Assembly (NCBI GenBank): GCA_039180865.1
Contig: JBCDCZ010000041.1
Location: 1 to 21,280, forward strand
DNA: 21,280 nt
Direction of reading: 5' to 3'
Source: JBCDCU01 sp039180865
GTDB taxonomy: Bacteria > Pseudomonadota > Alphaproteobacteria > Rhizobiales > JACESI01
Shown piece by piece: positions 14,541 to 21,280 of this stretch; positions within the stretch are counted from its first letter, which is position 1, and the number at the start of each line of letters is the position of its first letter. A model generated the notes under the pieces. It searched no databases and was not told where the DNA came from. It worked only from the letters and a program-made list of their open reading frames with translations. The position numbers were made by a program, and so were the translations under genes.

Positions 14541-15962
14541 ATGTTCGATATGAACGATTTAGAGAGCGAAACAGACCCTGATGAGGTTCTCGCCGGATCG
14601 GCTTCTCGACCGACGGACGTACTGATCCTTCAGGGGCCGCTTTCGAGCTTTTACGCGGATATTGCAAAGGCGCTTCGTGAAGCTGGCGCCAAATGCGCCA
14701 AAATCCATATTTGCGGCAACGACCGTGCGGACTGGCATGGGGAGCCGGGTCTGGATTACTCCGGGCAGCTTACCGATTTCGAGAGGTTCCTGGATAGCGC
14801 TTTTCCCGGCCGGAGCTTTTCGCATGTCTTGATGCATTCGGATCGGCGGCCCTACCACCGGGCTGCGATTTCCTGGGCGCGACGCAACGGTGTCGACCCG
14901 GTTGTGACCGAACTTGGTTATTTGCGTCCGGACTGGATGACGCTTGAACGCGGCGCGGTTTCAACGGGATCCCATTTTCCGACCGATGCGACGACGATCA
15001 GGGACATCGCGCGAAACGCCGGGCCGATCGATACGCGTGTTCTTTACCCCGACCGCCCGATGAAACGCATCCTTCAGGAGCTGCGATATACCGCTTTCAA
15101 TCTTCTTCATTGGTGGCGCTACCCGCATTACGAGACGCACCGGCCCGACGGGCCGCTCAAAGTCTATCCGGGTTTTTTGAAGACACAGCTTACCAAATCG
15201 TCCGCGCGCCGCCGTGGAGCACGCGCCTTGGAGCTGCTCAAGAGCAAGAATGCCCCCTATTTCGTTTTCGCGCTGCAATTGAATGGTGATTTTCAATTGC
15301 GGGATCATTCGCCGTTCAACTCTATGGCGCAGGCGATCGATTATGTCGCGAAGTCGTTCGCAGCAAATGCCCCTGAGGAAACCGTTCTTGTGCTGAAGCC
15401 GCATCCGCTTGATTTTCGCCAAAAGATGCTGCGGGCGGCCATTAGCAAGGCCGAGCGGGATTACGGCCTCGCCGAGCGAATTCTTATGGTTGAGGATATT
15501 CCCATCAAAGCGCTTTGCGAGCAGACCTCCGGTTTCGTCACAGTGAACAGCTCGGCCGGCATGGAGGCACTCTCGGTCGGAGCGCCTGCCATGACAATTA
15601 TGCCGACCATCTACGACATCGAGGGGCTTACATTTCATGGTCCGCTGGATAGCTTCTGGACGACTGCGGACAAACCGGATCTCTCGCTTTTTGATGCCTT
15701 ATGCTGTGCCATGGCCGTGACCATTCAGGTGCGCGGGACAATCTACAATGACGAAGGACGGATTGTCGCTGCAAAGGCGATTGCAGACCGGCTTGTTAGG
15801 GGCGAAGTTAATGAACCGGGCGGTTATGTGGATCGACCGCCGCGGCTTGAAAAAGCGGCATCCATGGGGGTCTTTTATCCGGAATTGGGGTCCGTCGGCG
15901 ATCAGCACTTCGTCGGCCAGAACGATAAATATTTTAAGGGAGACAGCCGCGGCGGGCTGTAG
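14541..15962 (+). CDS. KpsS/KpsC-like capsule polysaccharide glycosyltransferase
   Basis: A 473-residue protein of the capsule-synthesis family (Capsule_synth), to which the Kdo transferases KpsS and KpsC belong. Supporting blocks are an N-terminal LQGPLSSFYADIAKALREAG (about 30-49), LQLNGDFQLRDHSPF (245-259, the KpsS-type motif), LKPHPLD (285-291) and TVNSSAGMEALSVGAP (334-349), arranged as in two-domain GT-B-type transferases. It may build a Kdo linker or another surface sugar; the acceptor is unknown. No transporter or other capsule gene is in the window. It lies between ureB and ureC on the same strand, 10 bases before the LprI-like gene. ATG 14541 or 14550; no strong ribosome binding site. 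Confidence 0.82.
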   Translation: MFDMNDLESETDPDEVLAGSASRPTDVLILQGPLSSFYADIAKALREAGAKCAKIHICGNDRADWHGEPGLDYSGQLTDFERFLDSAFPGRSFSHVLMHSDRRPYHRAAISWARRNGVDPVVTELGYLRPDWMTLERGAVSTGSHFPTDATTIRDIARNAGPIDTRVLYPDRPMKRILQELRYTAFNLLHWWRYPHYETHRPDGPLKVYPGFLKTQLTKSSARRRGARALELLKSKNAPYFVFALQLNGDFQLRDHSPFNSMAQAIDYVAKSFAANAPEETVLVLKPHPLDFRQKMLRAAISKAERDYGLAERILMVEDIPIKALCEQTSGFVTVNSSAGMEALSVGAPAMTIMPTIYDIEGLTFHGPLDSFWTTADKPDLSLFDALCCAMAVTIQVRGTIYNDEGRIVAAKAIADRLVRGEVNEPGGYVDRPPRLEKAASMGVFYPELGSVGDQHFVGQNDKYFKGDSRGGL

Positions 15963-15972
15963 GGATTGCTTG

Positions 15973-16389
15973 ATGAATATTCGATCATTGGTAGTGGCGG
16001 CAACGCTTTTCGTTTCATTGTCGTTGACTGGGCCGGGCCATGCAAATGATGAGGACGCTGACTGCCAGAATCCAAGCACGCAGGTTCAAATGAACGAGTG
16101 CGCTGCAATCGAGGCACACACCGCTGACGTTGAGCTCAGCGTTGCGTTCACCCGCGCCCGTGACCACCTCGCGGTGATTGAAGAAAACACTCCGGATGAA
16201 TGGAAAGGCGTGCAGGCAGCCCTCCTGAACGCCCAGCGGGCTTGGGTCACCTATCGCGATGAGCATTGCCGCGCACAAGGTCTTCGTTTTGGCGGCGGAT
16301 CGATCATGCCGCTGATTGTTAACGCCTGCCTCGCGCAACTGACCCGCGAGCGAACACGTCAACTGAAAGAACTTGCCGAAGAAGGGTGA
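15973..16389 (+). CDS. LprI-family (DUF1311) secreted protein
   Basis: A 138-residue exported protein. A signal peptide (MNIRSLVVAATLFVSLSL ... GHA-ND) leads to a mature domain with the DUF1311/LprI pattern: DCQNPSTQVQMNECA, a helix with RARDHLA, NAQRAWVTYRDEHCR, GGGSIMPLIVNACLAQLTRERTRQL, with four conserved cysteines that probably form two disulfides. LprI of Mycobacterium tuberculosis inhibits lysozyme, but most family members are uncharacterised. The frame is open from 15748; the ATG at 15973 has AGGGA about seven bases upstream and starts the signal peptide. It sits between the KpsS-like gene and ureC; extra open frames are known in rhizobial urease clusters. Confidence 0.85.
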   Translation: MNIRSLVVAATLFVSLSLTGPGHANDEDADCQNPSTQVQMNECAAIEAHTADVELSVAFTRARDHLAVIEENTPDEWKGVQAALLNAQRAWVTYRDEHCRAQGLRFGGGSIMPLIVNACLAQLTRERTRQLKELAEEG

Positions 16390-16443
16390 TGGAAAAACCG
16401 CCCGCAGGCCAAGCCGAAATGGAAAAGAAGAAGGACCCTCGCT

Positions 16444-18156
16444 ATGCCCGCAACGATATCCCGCAGTGCCTATGCCGACATGTTCGGGCCCACAACAGGC
16501 GACAAGGTCCGTTTGGCTGATACCGAGCTTTTCATTGAGGTCGAAAAAGACCTTACGACCTACGGCGAAGAAGTGAAGTTTGGGGGTGGCAAGGTCATTC
16601 GCGATGGTATGGGTCAGAGTCAGGCAAGTCGTGCTGATGGCGCGGTCGACACGGTCATTACCAACGCGCTGATCGTCGATCACAGCGGGATTTACAAAGC
16701 CGATATCGGCTTAAAGGACGGATCTATCACCGCAATCGGAAAGGCTGGTAATCCAGATACCCAACCGGGCGTGACAATTGTGATTGGTCCGGGAACGGAG
16801 GCGATCGCAGGTGAAGGGAAGATCGTTACGGCCGGTGGCTTTGACAGCCATATCCATTTCATCTGTCCGCAACAGATCGACGAAGCGCTCATGTCTGGCG
16901 TCACCACCATGCTTGGCGGTGGCACAGGGCCCGCCCACGGCACTCTGGCGACGACATGCACGCCCGGGCCTTGGCATATCGGGCGGATGATCCAGGCAGC
17001 CGAGGCGTTTCCCATGAACCTTGCGTTTTCCGGGAAGGGCAACGCCTCGCTACCGGGGGCATTGAGGGAAATGATTGTCGGCGGGGCCTGCGCCCTAAAA
17101 CTTCATGAGGATTGGGGAACGACCCCCGGCGCGATCGACAATTGCCTGTCGGTTGCGGACGATTACGACGTTCAGGTGATGATCCATACGGATACGCTGA
17201 ACGAATCGGGCTTCGTTGAAAACACGATCGACGCCTTCAAGGGGCGGACAATCCACGCCTTTCACACCGAAGGTGCGGGCGGCGGTCACGCACCGGACAT
17301 CATCAAGGTTTGCGGGCTTTCCAATGTCCTGCCGTCGTCGACAAACCCGACACGGCCTTACACAATCAATACGATCGCGGAGCATCTCGATATGCTCATG
17401 GTCTGCCATCACCTTGATAGCAACATTCCGGAGGATGTTGCATTCGCGGAAAGTCGGATCAGAAAAGAAACGATTGCGGCTGAGGACATCCTCCACGATA
17501 TGGGTGCATTTTCCATCATTGCGTCGGACAGCCAGGCCATGGGTCGGGTTGGCGAAGTTCTGATCAGAACTTGGCAGACCGCCGATAAAATGAAGCGGCA
17601 GCGCGGTCGACTCCAGGAAGAAACCGGTGACAATGACAATCTCAGGGTTCGCCGGTATATCGCGAAATACACCATCAACCCCGCTATCGCTCAAGGAATG
17701 GATAATCATATCGGTTCGGTGGAGCCAGGTAAGCGGGCGGATCTCTGCCTCTGGAACCCAGCCTTTTTCGGTGTGAAGCCCGATATGGTGCTGATTGGCG
17801 GCACCATCGCCGCGGCGCCGATGGGCGACCCGAACGCTTCGATCCCAACACCGCAACCGGTCCATTACCGGCCGATGTTTGGGGCTTTCGGAAAGGCGGT
17901 GACGGCATCCTCCGCAACCTTCGTTTCGCAGGCAGCGATCGAGGAGGGCCTTGGGGAATTCCTCGGCGTTGAAAAAGAACTTCTGGCCGTCAAGAACACT
18001 CGCGGCGGGATATCGAAAGCATCAATGGTCCTCAATGACGCGACACCCGATGTCGAGGTTGATCCGGAAACCTATGAAGTGCGCGCGGATGGCGAATTGC
18101 TGACGTGCGAGCCTGCGGACGTGCTGCCGATGGCGCAGCGCTATTTCCTGTTCTAG
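16444..18156 (+). CDS. ureC: Urease alpha subunit (catalytic)
   Basis: A 570-residue catalytic subunit. All nickel and catalytic residues are in place: His136 and His138 (SHIHFICP), the carbamylated Lys219 (CALKLHEDWG), His248 (MIHTDTLNESGF), His274 (HAFHTEG), Asp362 (IIASDSQAMGR), and the flap Cys321-His322-His323 (MVCHHL). The C-terminus ends in the usual AQRYFLF. Ribosome binding is through AAGAAGGA some ten bases upstream. The 54-base gap from the LprI-like gene carries no clear signal. Hydrolyses urea with two nickel ions; cytoplasmic. Confidence 0.98.
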   Translation: MPATISRSAYADMFGPTTGDKVRLADTELFIEVEKDLTTYGEEVKFGGGKVIRDGMGQSQASRADGAVDTVITNALIVDHSGIYKADIGLKDGSITAIGKAGNPDTQPGVTIVIGPGTEAIAGEGKIVTAGGFDSHIHFICPQQIDEALMSGVTTMLGGGTGPAHGTLATTCTPGPWHIGRMIQAAEAFPMNLAFSGKGNASLPGALREMIVGGACALKLHEDWGTTPGAIDNCLSVADDYDVQVMIHTDTLNESGFVENTIDAFKGRTIHAFHTEGAGGGHAPDIIKVCGLSNVLPSSTNPTRPYTINTIAEHLDMLMVCHHLDSNIPEDVAFAESRIRKETIAAEDILHDMGAFSIIASDSQAMGRVGEVLIRTWQTADKMKRQRGRLQEETGDNDNLRVRRYIAKYTINPAIAQGMDNHIGSVEPGKRADLCLWNPAFFGVKPDMVLIGGTIAAAPMGDPNASIPTPQPVHYRPMFGAFGKAVTASSATFVSQAAIEEGLGEFLGVEKELLAVKNTRGGISKASMVLNDATPDVEVDPETYEVRADGELLTCEPADVLPMAQRYFLF

Positions 18157-18165
18157 GGTTTGGGC

Positions 18166-18681
18166 ATGGACGCTCATAAAGGAGCCGCTTTGCGGGTTCT
18201 ATCGATTGTCGCGCCCCCTTTTAGTGCGGCAGGCACAATCACGCTGGACGAAACGGCGCGTCATAGAAGGCGCATCAAAATGGTGTCTGATAACGGCATT
18301 ACATTCCTGCTCGATCTTCCCAAAGCGCGGCTCTTGAAACACGGCGATGGCCTTCATCTGGAAGATGGCCGTATCGTTGAAGTGAGAGCCGTACCGGAGC
18401 CACTCTTTGAAGTGCGCGGGCGCGACAGCGTCCATTTCGCGCGGTTGATTTGGCATCTTGGAAACCGGCATCTCGCAACGGAAATCAGCGCGGACAGTGT
18501 GCGCATCCGCCGAGATCATGTCATTCGCGACATGCTGGAACATCTCGGCGCTTCGGTCGTCGAGATCGAAGCCCCCTTCGATCCGGAAGCCGGTGCCTAC
18601 GGCGATCACCATCACGATCACGCTTCTGGGCACGATCACAAAGTCCATTCAGGCCATGGCAATGACAGCAAGCACACGTGA
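18166..18681 (+). CDS. ureE: Urease accessory protein UreE (nickel metallochaperone)
   Basis: A 171-residue nickel chaperone with the blocks RRRIKMVSDNGITFLLDLPKA, LHLEDGRIVEV, LIWHLGNRHLATEI and RDHVIRDMLEHLGA (metal-site histidine His-rich region near WHLGNRH). The C-terminus is a histidine-rich tail (GDHHHDHASGHDHKVHSGHG) that should hold extra nickel. The frame opens at TTG 18160, but the ATG at 18166 is preferred. It follows ureC by nine bases and overlaps the ureF start by about 20 bases. Confidence 0.95.
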   Translation: MDAHKGAALRVLSIVAPPFSAAGTITLDETARHRRRIKMVSDNGITFLLDLPKARLLKHGDGLHLEDGRIVEVRAVPEPLFEVRGRDSVHFARLIWHLGNRHLATEISADSVRIRRDHVIRDMLEHLGASVVEIEAPFDPEAGAYGDHHHDHASGHDHKVHSGHGNDSKHT

Positions 18682-19327
18682 TCTGATCCGCCTTCAGACC
18701 TTCATGTCGGCGAGTTTTCCGCTCGGCGGCTTCGCCTATAGTCAGGGGCTGGAGAGCGCAGTGTATAATGGCCTCGTCGGTGGCGAAGACGATCTGCGTG
18801 AGTGGATCTCAGGCTTCATGACTTCAGGAAGCGCGCGCAACGATGTTATCTTACTCGCGGCGGCTTATCGGAACGAGGATGGTGCAGAGGGGCAGGAGGC
18901 GATTTGCGATCTTGCACGCGCTTTGGCTCAACCTCAGGAACGGTGTTTCGAGACGCTGTCCCTCGGTCAGGCTTTCTGTGAGGCCATTCGACCTTGGCCG
19001 TTTTCAGGGACTCTGGATTTGCCGGAAGCTTCACCGTTTCCGGTGGTAGTCGGAATAGCAGCCGCTGATCTTGCGATCCCGCTTGAAGCCGCGATTGCGA
19101 GTTTCTTACAAAGCTTTGTATCGAACCAGACACAGGCGGCGATTCGCCTATCGCTCATCGGCCAATCGGGCGCGCAACGGGTCATCGTCGCTTTGGAAGA
19201 CGATATCGTGCGCCTTTCTAACATCTATGTTTCTTCTGGGTTGGACGACCTCGGAGGGCTCACGTTTCAGAGCGACATCATGGCATCGAGACATGAAGAC
19301 CAGGAAGTGAGGTTATTCAGATCATGA
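18662..19327 (+). CDS. ureF: Urease accessory protein UreF
   Basis: About 221 residues. UreF acts with UreD and UreG in the activation complex, controlling UreG GTPase activity. The N-terminal FMSASFPLGGFAYSQGLE block and the C-terminal region with RLSLIGQSGAQR and the internal Asp/Ser-rich end are typical. The frame is open from 18458; AGG at 18651-18653 is eight bases from the ATG at 18662 but only two from the ATG at 18656, so 18662 is chosen. It starts inside the ureE end and overlaps ureG by four bases (ATGA). Confidence 0.93.
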   Translation: MTASTRDLIRLQTFMSASFPLGGFAYSQGLESAVYNGLVGGEDDLREWISGFMTSGSARNDVILLAAAYRNEDGAEGQEAICDLARALAQPQERCFETLSLGQAFCEAIRPWPFSGTLDLPEASPFPVVVGIAAADLAIPLEAAIASFLQSFVSNQTQAAIRLSLIGQSGAQRVIVALEDDIVRLSNIYVSSGLDDLGGLTFQSDIMASRHEDQEVRLFRS

Positions 19328-19950
19328 CCACACACAGTCAGAACGGCGGGAATGGACCGCTTAGAATTGGTATTGGCGGGCCGGTTGGTTCCGGTAAGAC
19401 GACGATTACTGCAGGCTTGTGCCGTGCGATGCGCGAATCCTACTCCGTCGGCGTTGTCACAAACGATATTTATACGCGTGAAGACGCGCTGGCGCTGGTT
19501 CGCATGCAGGCCTTGTCGGAAGACCGCATTATGGGTGTGGAGACTGGAGGGTGCCCGCATACAGCGATCCGAGAGGATGCGAGTATCAATCTTCAGGCGA
19601 TCGATGCATTGAATAGGCGCCATCCGGACCTTGATGTTGTCTTCATCGAATCGGGTGGTGACAATCTCGCGGCGACTTTCTCTCCGGATCTGGCCGATTT
19701 GACACTCTATGTTATTTCCGTCTGTCAGGGCGAAGAGATCCCGCGCAAGGGAGGACCGGGCATCACCAGATCTGATCTGCTTCTTATCAACAAAAAGGAC
19801 CTTGCACCTTATGTCGGCGCCGATCTTGCGGTCATGGAACGCGATGCTACGACCCAACGCGGTGAAAGACCGTTTCTGTTTACTGATGCCAAACGTTCAG
19901 AAGGGTTTGACGAAACGATTGCCTTTATTGTCGATCAGGGCGGTCTTTAG
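19324..19950 (+). CDS. ureG: Urease accessory GTPase UreG
   Basis: A 208-residue GTPase that powers nickel delivery to urease. The P-loop GGPVGSGKTT (about 18-27), the VTNDIYTREDA block, the metal-binding GVETGGCPHTAIR, ESGGDNLAATFSP, and the NKKDLAPYVGADL guanine-specificity motif are all present. The ATG overlaps the ureF stop, so translation is coupled. The stop codon lies in the loop of a small hairpin, GCGGTC (19940-19945) with GACCGC (19953-19958), which has no T-run. Confidence 0.97.
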   Translation: MTTHSQNGGNGPLRIGIGGPVGSGKTTITAGLCRAMRESYSVGVVTNDIYTREDALALVRMQALSEDRIMGVETGGCPHTAIREDASINLQAIDALNRRHPDLDVVFIESGGDNLAATFSPDLADLTLYVISVCQGEEIPRKGGPGITRSDLLLINKKDLAPYVGADLAVMERDATTQRGERPFLFTDAKRSEGFDETIAFIVDQGGL

Positions 19951-19958
19951 CGGACCGC
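19940..19958. other. Hairpin at the ureG stop codon
   Basis: GCGGTC (19940-19945) pairs with GACCGC (19953-19958) around a seven-base loop that contains the TAG stop. No T-run follows, so it may protect the message 3' end or be chance, rather than act as a rho-independent terminator. It marks the end of the urease operon. Confidence 0.35.
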
Positions 19959-20013
19959 GTCATCAGAAAGGCTGCGGCAAATGTTCGGCACACGCGCATT
20001 TGGTAGCCTGTGA

Positions 20014-20041
20014 CTTGAAAATGCCTCTTATATCCCCAACT
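20014..20041 (+). promoter_or_regulatory. Sigma-32 heat-shock promoter of hsp20
   Basis: CTTGAAA (20014-20020) and CCCCAACT (20034-20041), separated by 13 bases, match the sigma-32 (RpoH) consensus CTTGAAA-N13to15-CCCCATNT with one mismatch. Transcription would start near 20048, giving a leader of about 68 bases before the hsp20 ATG. This fits heat-shock control of small heat-shock genes. Confidence 0.85.
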
Positions 20042-20050
20042 ATCTGAAAC

Positions 20051-20111
20051 AAAGGTGCTCATTATGAGGCCTTTGGGACACGAACCAAATTTGTCGCTTT
20101 TTACAAGGACA
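20051..20111 (+). promoter_or_regulatory. ROSE-like RNA thermometer in the hsp20 leader
   Basis: Two hairpins fill the predicted leader. Hairpin 1: AAAGG (20051-20055) with CCTTT (20070-20074), and inside it CTC with GAG. Hairpin 2 covers the ribosome binding site: U20094-A20109, C20095-G20108, a bulged G20096, then C20097-G20107, U20098-A20106 and U20099-A20105; it is extended by G20093-C20110 and U20092-A20111. The UCGCU against AGGA with a bulged G is the conserved U-Y-GCU core of ROSE elements, known to melt on heating and let ribosomes bind upstream of rhizobial small heat-shock genes. Pairing was done by eye. Confidence 0.75.
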
Positions 20112-20115
20112 CGCT

Positions 20116-20556
20116 ATGACCCGAGCAAACCCTCCGCGCGGGCCACTTTTCTCAAATCCTCTCCTTTTGGGATTTGATGAAATCGATCGGCTTCTTGAAC
20201 AGATTTCGAAGAGTGGCAACGACGGCTATCCCCCCTATAATGTTGAACAGATTATGGAAAATGGGGAAGTGGCTTTGATCAGGATTACTTTGGCCGTGGC
20301 CGGTTTCCGTGAGGATGACCTAGATGTTACGATCGAAGAGAACCAACTGATCATTCGCGGAAAACAGGAAGAGGAACCAGGCCGAACTTATCTGCACCGC
20401 GGAATCGCATCGCGACAGTTCCAGCGCGTTTTCGTACTTGCTGATGGTATGGAGGTTGGAGCCGCAAAACTGAGCAATGGATTACTATCTGTGGACCTGA
20501 AAAGACCTCAGCCGGACCGGATAGTGAAAAAGATTAAGATTTCTCGGGCAGAATGA
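20116..20556 (+). CDS. Small heat-shock protein Hsp20 (IbpA-like)
   Basis: A 146-residue alpha-crystallin-type chaperone of the HspA/IbpA class, which binds unfolded proteins on heating and hands them to DnaK/ClpB. The N-terminal arm (GFDEIDRLLEQ), YPPYNVEQIMENGEVALIRITLAVAGF, IIRGKQEE, the IASRQFQRVFVLADGMEV loop and the NGLLSVDLKR motif are typical, and an I-x-I-type end (KKIKIS) follows. It is read from a ROSE-like leader with AAGGA six bases before the ATG. A DUF1150 gene follows after 120 bases, as in many rhizobia. Confidence in the family is high. Confidence 0.95.
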   Translation: MTRANPPRGPLFSNPLLLGFDEIDRLLEQISKSGNDGYPPYNVEQIMENGEVALIRITLAVAGFREDDLDVTIEENQLIIRGKQEEEPGRTYLHRGIASRQFQRVFVLADGMEVGAAKLSNGLLSVDLKRPQPDRIVKKIKISRAE

Positions 20557-20560
20557 AACA

Positions 20561-20575
20561 TGCCTGCTACAGGCA
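20561..20575. repeat. Perfect hairpin after hsp20
   Basis: TGCCTG (20561-20566) pairs with CAGGCA (20570-20575) with a CTA loop. No T-run follows. It lies right after the hsp20 stop and may stabilise the upstream message or partly stop transcription before the DUF1150 gene. Confidence 0.4.
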
Positions 20576-20615
20576 AACCGGCGGAATCAGTTATTCTGAT
20601 TATGAGGACCGGTTT
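20575..20615. repeat. Two-part inverted repeat between hsp20 and the DUF1150 gene
   Basis: AAACCGG (20575-20581) pairs with CCGGTTT (20609-20615), and inside them AATCAG (20585-20590) pairs with CTGATT (20596-20601) around a TTATT loop, with unpaired bases on both sides. No T-run follows. It may be an RNA processing or stability element, or a protein site. Confidence 0.45.
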
Positions 20616-20634
20616 GGATGGTTCATGATTGTTG

Positions 20635-20652
20635 CGTTTCGAACGTTTCGAA
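20635..20652. repeat. Tandem CGTTTCGAA repeat before the DUF1150 gene
   Basis: CGTTTCGAA occurs twice directly in a row (20635-20643 and 20644-20652), each with the palindrome TTCGAA. It is 25 bases before the DUF1150 ATG. It could be an operator or part of a promoter; no family of binding proteins is assigned. Confidence 0.5.
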
Positions 20653-20676
20653 ATGCGTTAGCTTAGGAGGTGCGCC

Positions 20677-20943
20677 ATGGCTCACTTTGACTTCGAAAGC
20701 TTCACGGACTCCATTACAGAAGAGGATCTGCTGCATTTTGGCGAAGAGGCTTACGCCTATATTCGCGAGCTTTCCGCAAATGATTTCGAAGAGCTCTATC
20801 CAGGCGTGCTTGACGGCGAAATTCCATACAAGCTCTATGCGCTGCTCGGCGCCGACGGCGAACCGCTGATGATATCCGATGACCGATCGGTTGCGGAAGC
20901 GAATGCCACGGAAAATGATCTTGAGATGGTAAGCCTGCACTAA
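20677..20943 (+). CDS. DUF1150 family protein
   Basis: An 88-residue acidic soluble protein of the DUF1150 family (BQ00720 type), found mainly in alphaproteobacteria and often next to a small heat-shock gene and ptsN, as here. The aromatic-acidic N-terminus (MAHFDFESFTDSITEEDL), and the block LDGEIPYKLYALLGADGEPLMISDDRSVAEANA, are characteristic. Its function is unknown. The ATG has an excellent AGGAGG ribosome binding site. The stop codon lies in the loop of a terminator hairpin. Confidence 0.92.
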   Translation: MAHFDFESFTDSITEEDLLHFGEEAYAYIRELSANDFEELYPGVLDGEIPYKLYALLGADGEPLMISDDRSVAEANATENDLEMVSLH

Positions 20944-20955
20944 CTGCAGGCTTTT
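20931..20955 (+). terminator. Rho-independent terminator overlapping the DUF1150 stop
   Basis: AAGCCTGCA (20931-20939) pairs perfectly with TGCAGGCTT (20945-20953), with the five-base loop CTAAC containing the TAA stop, and TTTT (20952-20955) closing the structure. The last codons of the gene double as the terminator stem. Confidence 0.75.
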
Positions 20956-20958
20956 CAC

Positions 20959-20985
20959 TTTAGCGGCGGGCTCTGTGCCGCTAAA
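20959..20985 (-). terminator. Hairpin after ptsN, between the convergent genes
   Basis: TTTAGCGGC (20959-20967) pairs with GCCGCTAAA (20977-20985) around a nine-base loop, right behind the ptsN stop. There is no strong T-run on the minus strand (GTGAAAAG follows), so it is a modest terminator; the DUF1150 hairpin beside it may also help. Confidence 0.5.
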
Positions 20986-21280
20986 TCAGGCGGCGTCGGA
21001 TGATGTCACGTCGTCAGGGGGTGCCGTCACCAGCGAATAAAGCGCTGCCTTGTCTGATGTCGCTCTGATCTTCTGCACAACCTCACCATTGCGTAAGACG
21101 CGAGCAATCTTTGCAAGCGCTTTCAGATGATCTGTGCCTGCACCTTCCGGTGCAAGAAGAAGAAACGCAATATCGACGGGTTGTTCGTCGAGTGCATCAA
21201 AATCAATTGGCTTTTCAAACCGTGCGAGAAGGCCGTAAATGCGGTCAATATCCGGTAGCTTGCCATGGGGTATTGCGACG
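20986..21280 (-). CDS. ptsN: PTS EIIA-Ntr component PtsN (3' part)
   Basis: The last 97 or so codons of a gene cut by the window edge; the first full codon begins at 21279. The translation opens with VAIPHGKLPDIDRIYG, containing the phosphorylated histidine in AIPHG, and continues with FDALDEQPVDIAFLLLAPEGAGTDHLKALAKIARVLRN, typical of PtsN. PtsN is the last phosphate acceptor of the nitrogen-related phosphotransferase and affects potassium, nitrogen and stress regulation. About the first third is missing. It ends at hairpins shared with the DUF1150 gene. Confidence 0.93.
   Translation of the reverse strand, partial: VAIPHGKLPDIDRIYGLLARFEKPIDFDALDEQPVDIAFLLLAPEGAGTDHLKALAKIARVLRNGEVVQKIRATSDKAALYSLVTAPPDDVTSSDAA

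Noticed and set aside
14541..16389. KpsS-like and LprI-like genes as mobile insertion
   Set aside because: No terminal repeats, transposase, or clear shift in base composition was seen around them, so transfer by a mobile element is not supported.
16389..16520. Short frame of about 43 codons after the LprI-like gene
   Set aside because: It begins with an ATG overlapping the LprI stop but runs mostly inside ureC in another frame and looks like a shadow.

Overview
The window looks like chromosomal DNA of an alphaproteobacterium, most likely of the order Hyphomicrobiales (Rhizobiales). This rests on the rhizobial trio at the right end (small heat-shock protein, DUF1150 protein, PtsN), a heat-shock leader that fits the rhizobial ROSE thermometer, a rhizobial-style urease cluster with extra genes between subunits, a FixK/FNR-type box, and the overall codon usage. 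No rRNA, tRNA, CRISPR array, insertion sequence or phage gene was seen.

Layout. 1-3460 is a loose set of small genes: a GRDP-like membrane protein paired with a signal-bearing Cys/Gly/Ser-tailed membrane protein, a four-helix DUF4345 protein on the minus strand, an AT-richer orphan lipoprotein, and an AlkB dioxygenase that ends at a strong terminator shared with the facing gene. 3460-5548 holds a divergent pair, an outer-membrane beta-barrel protein (minus) and a Crp/Fnr regulator (plus), with a perfect anaerobox (TTGAT-N4-ATCAA) between them. A lone 3-oxoadipate enol-lactonase (pcaD-like, minus) follows.

6543-12606 holds the four components of the Anbu system: circularly permuted ATP-grasp, alpha-E protein, transglutaminase-like protease and the proteasome-type peptidase Anbu. 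The set is split in the middle by an opposite-strand pair, a small membrane-anchored protein and a six-helix chemoreceptor. Related clusters have been predicted to make and break a peptide-like tag or product; the real substrate is not known.

12603-19950 is a complete urease operon in the order ureD-A-B-(KpsS-like)-(LprI-like)-C-E-F-G. The probable ureD start overlaps the Anbu stop, so the Anbu half-cluster and urease probably share a transcript. A capsule-type glycosyltransferase homologue and a secreted LprI-family protein sit between ureB and ureC.

20014-21280 is a heat-shock unit. A near-consensus sigma-32 promoter is followed by a two-hairpin leader, whose second hairpin pairs UCGCU with the AGGA of the ribosome binding site around a bulged G, as in ROSE RNA thermometers. 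Then come hsp20, a DUF1150 gene whose stop codon lies in the loop of a terminator hairpin, and the 3' part of ptsN facing it.

The best candidates for something underexplored are the interrupted Anbu cluster fused to the urease operon, the capsule-type and LprI-type genes inside the urease operon, the six-helix His-containing chemoreceptor, and the GRDP-like/Cys-tail gene pair.
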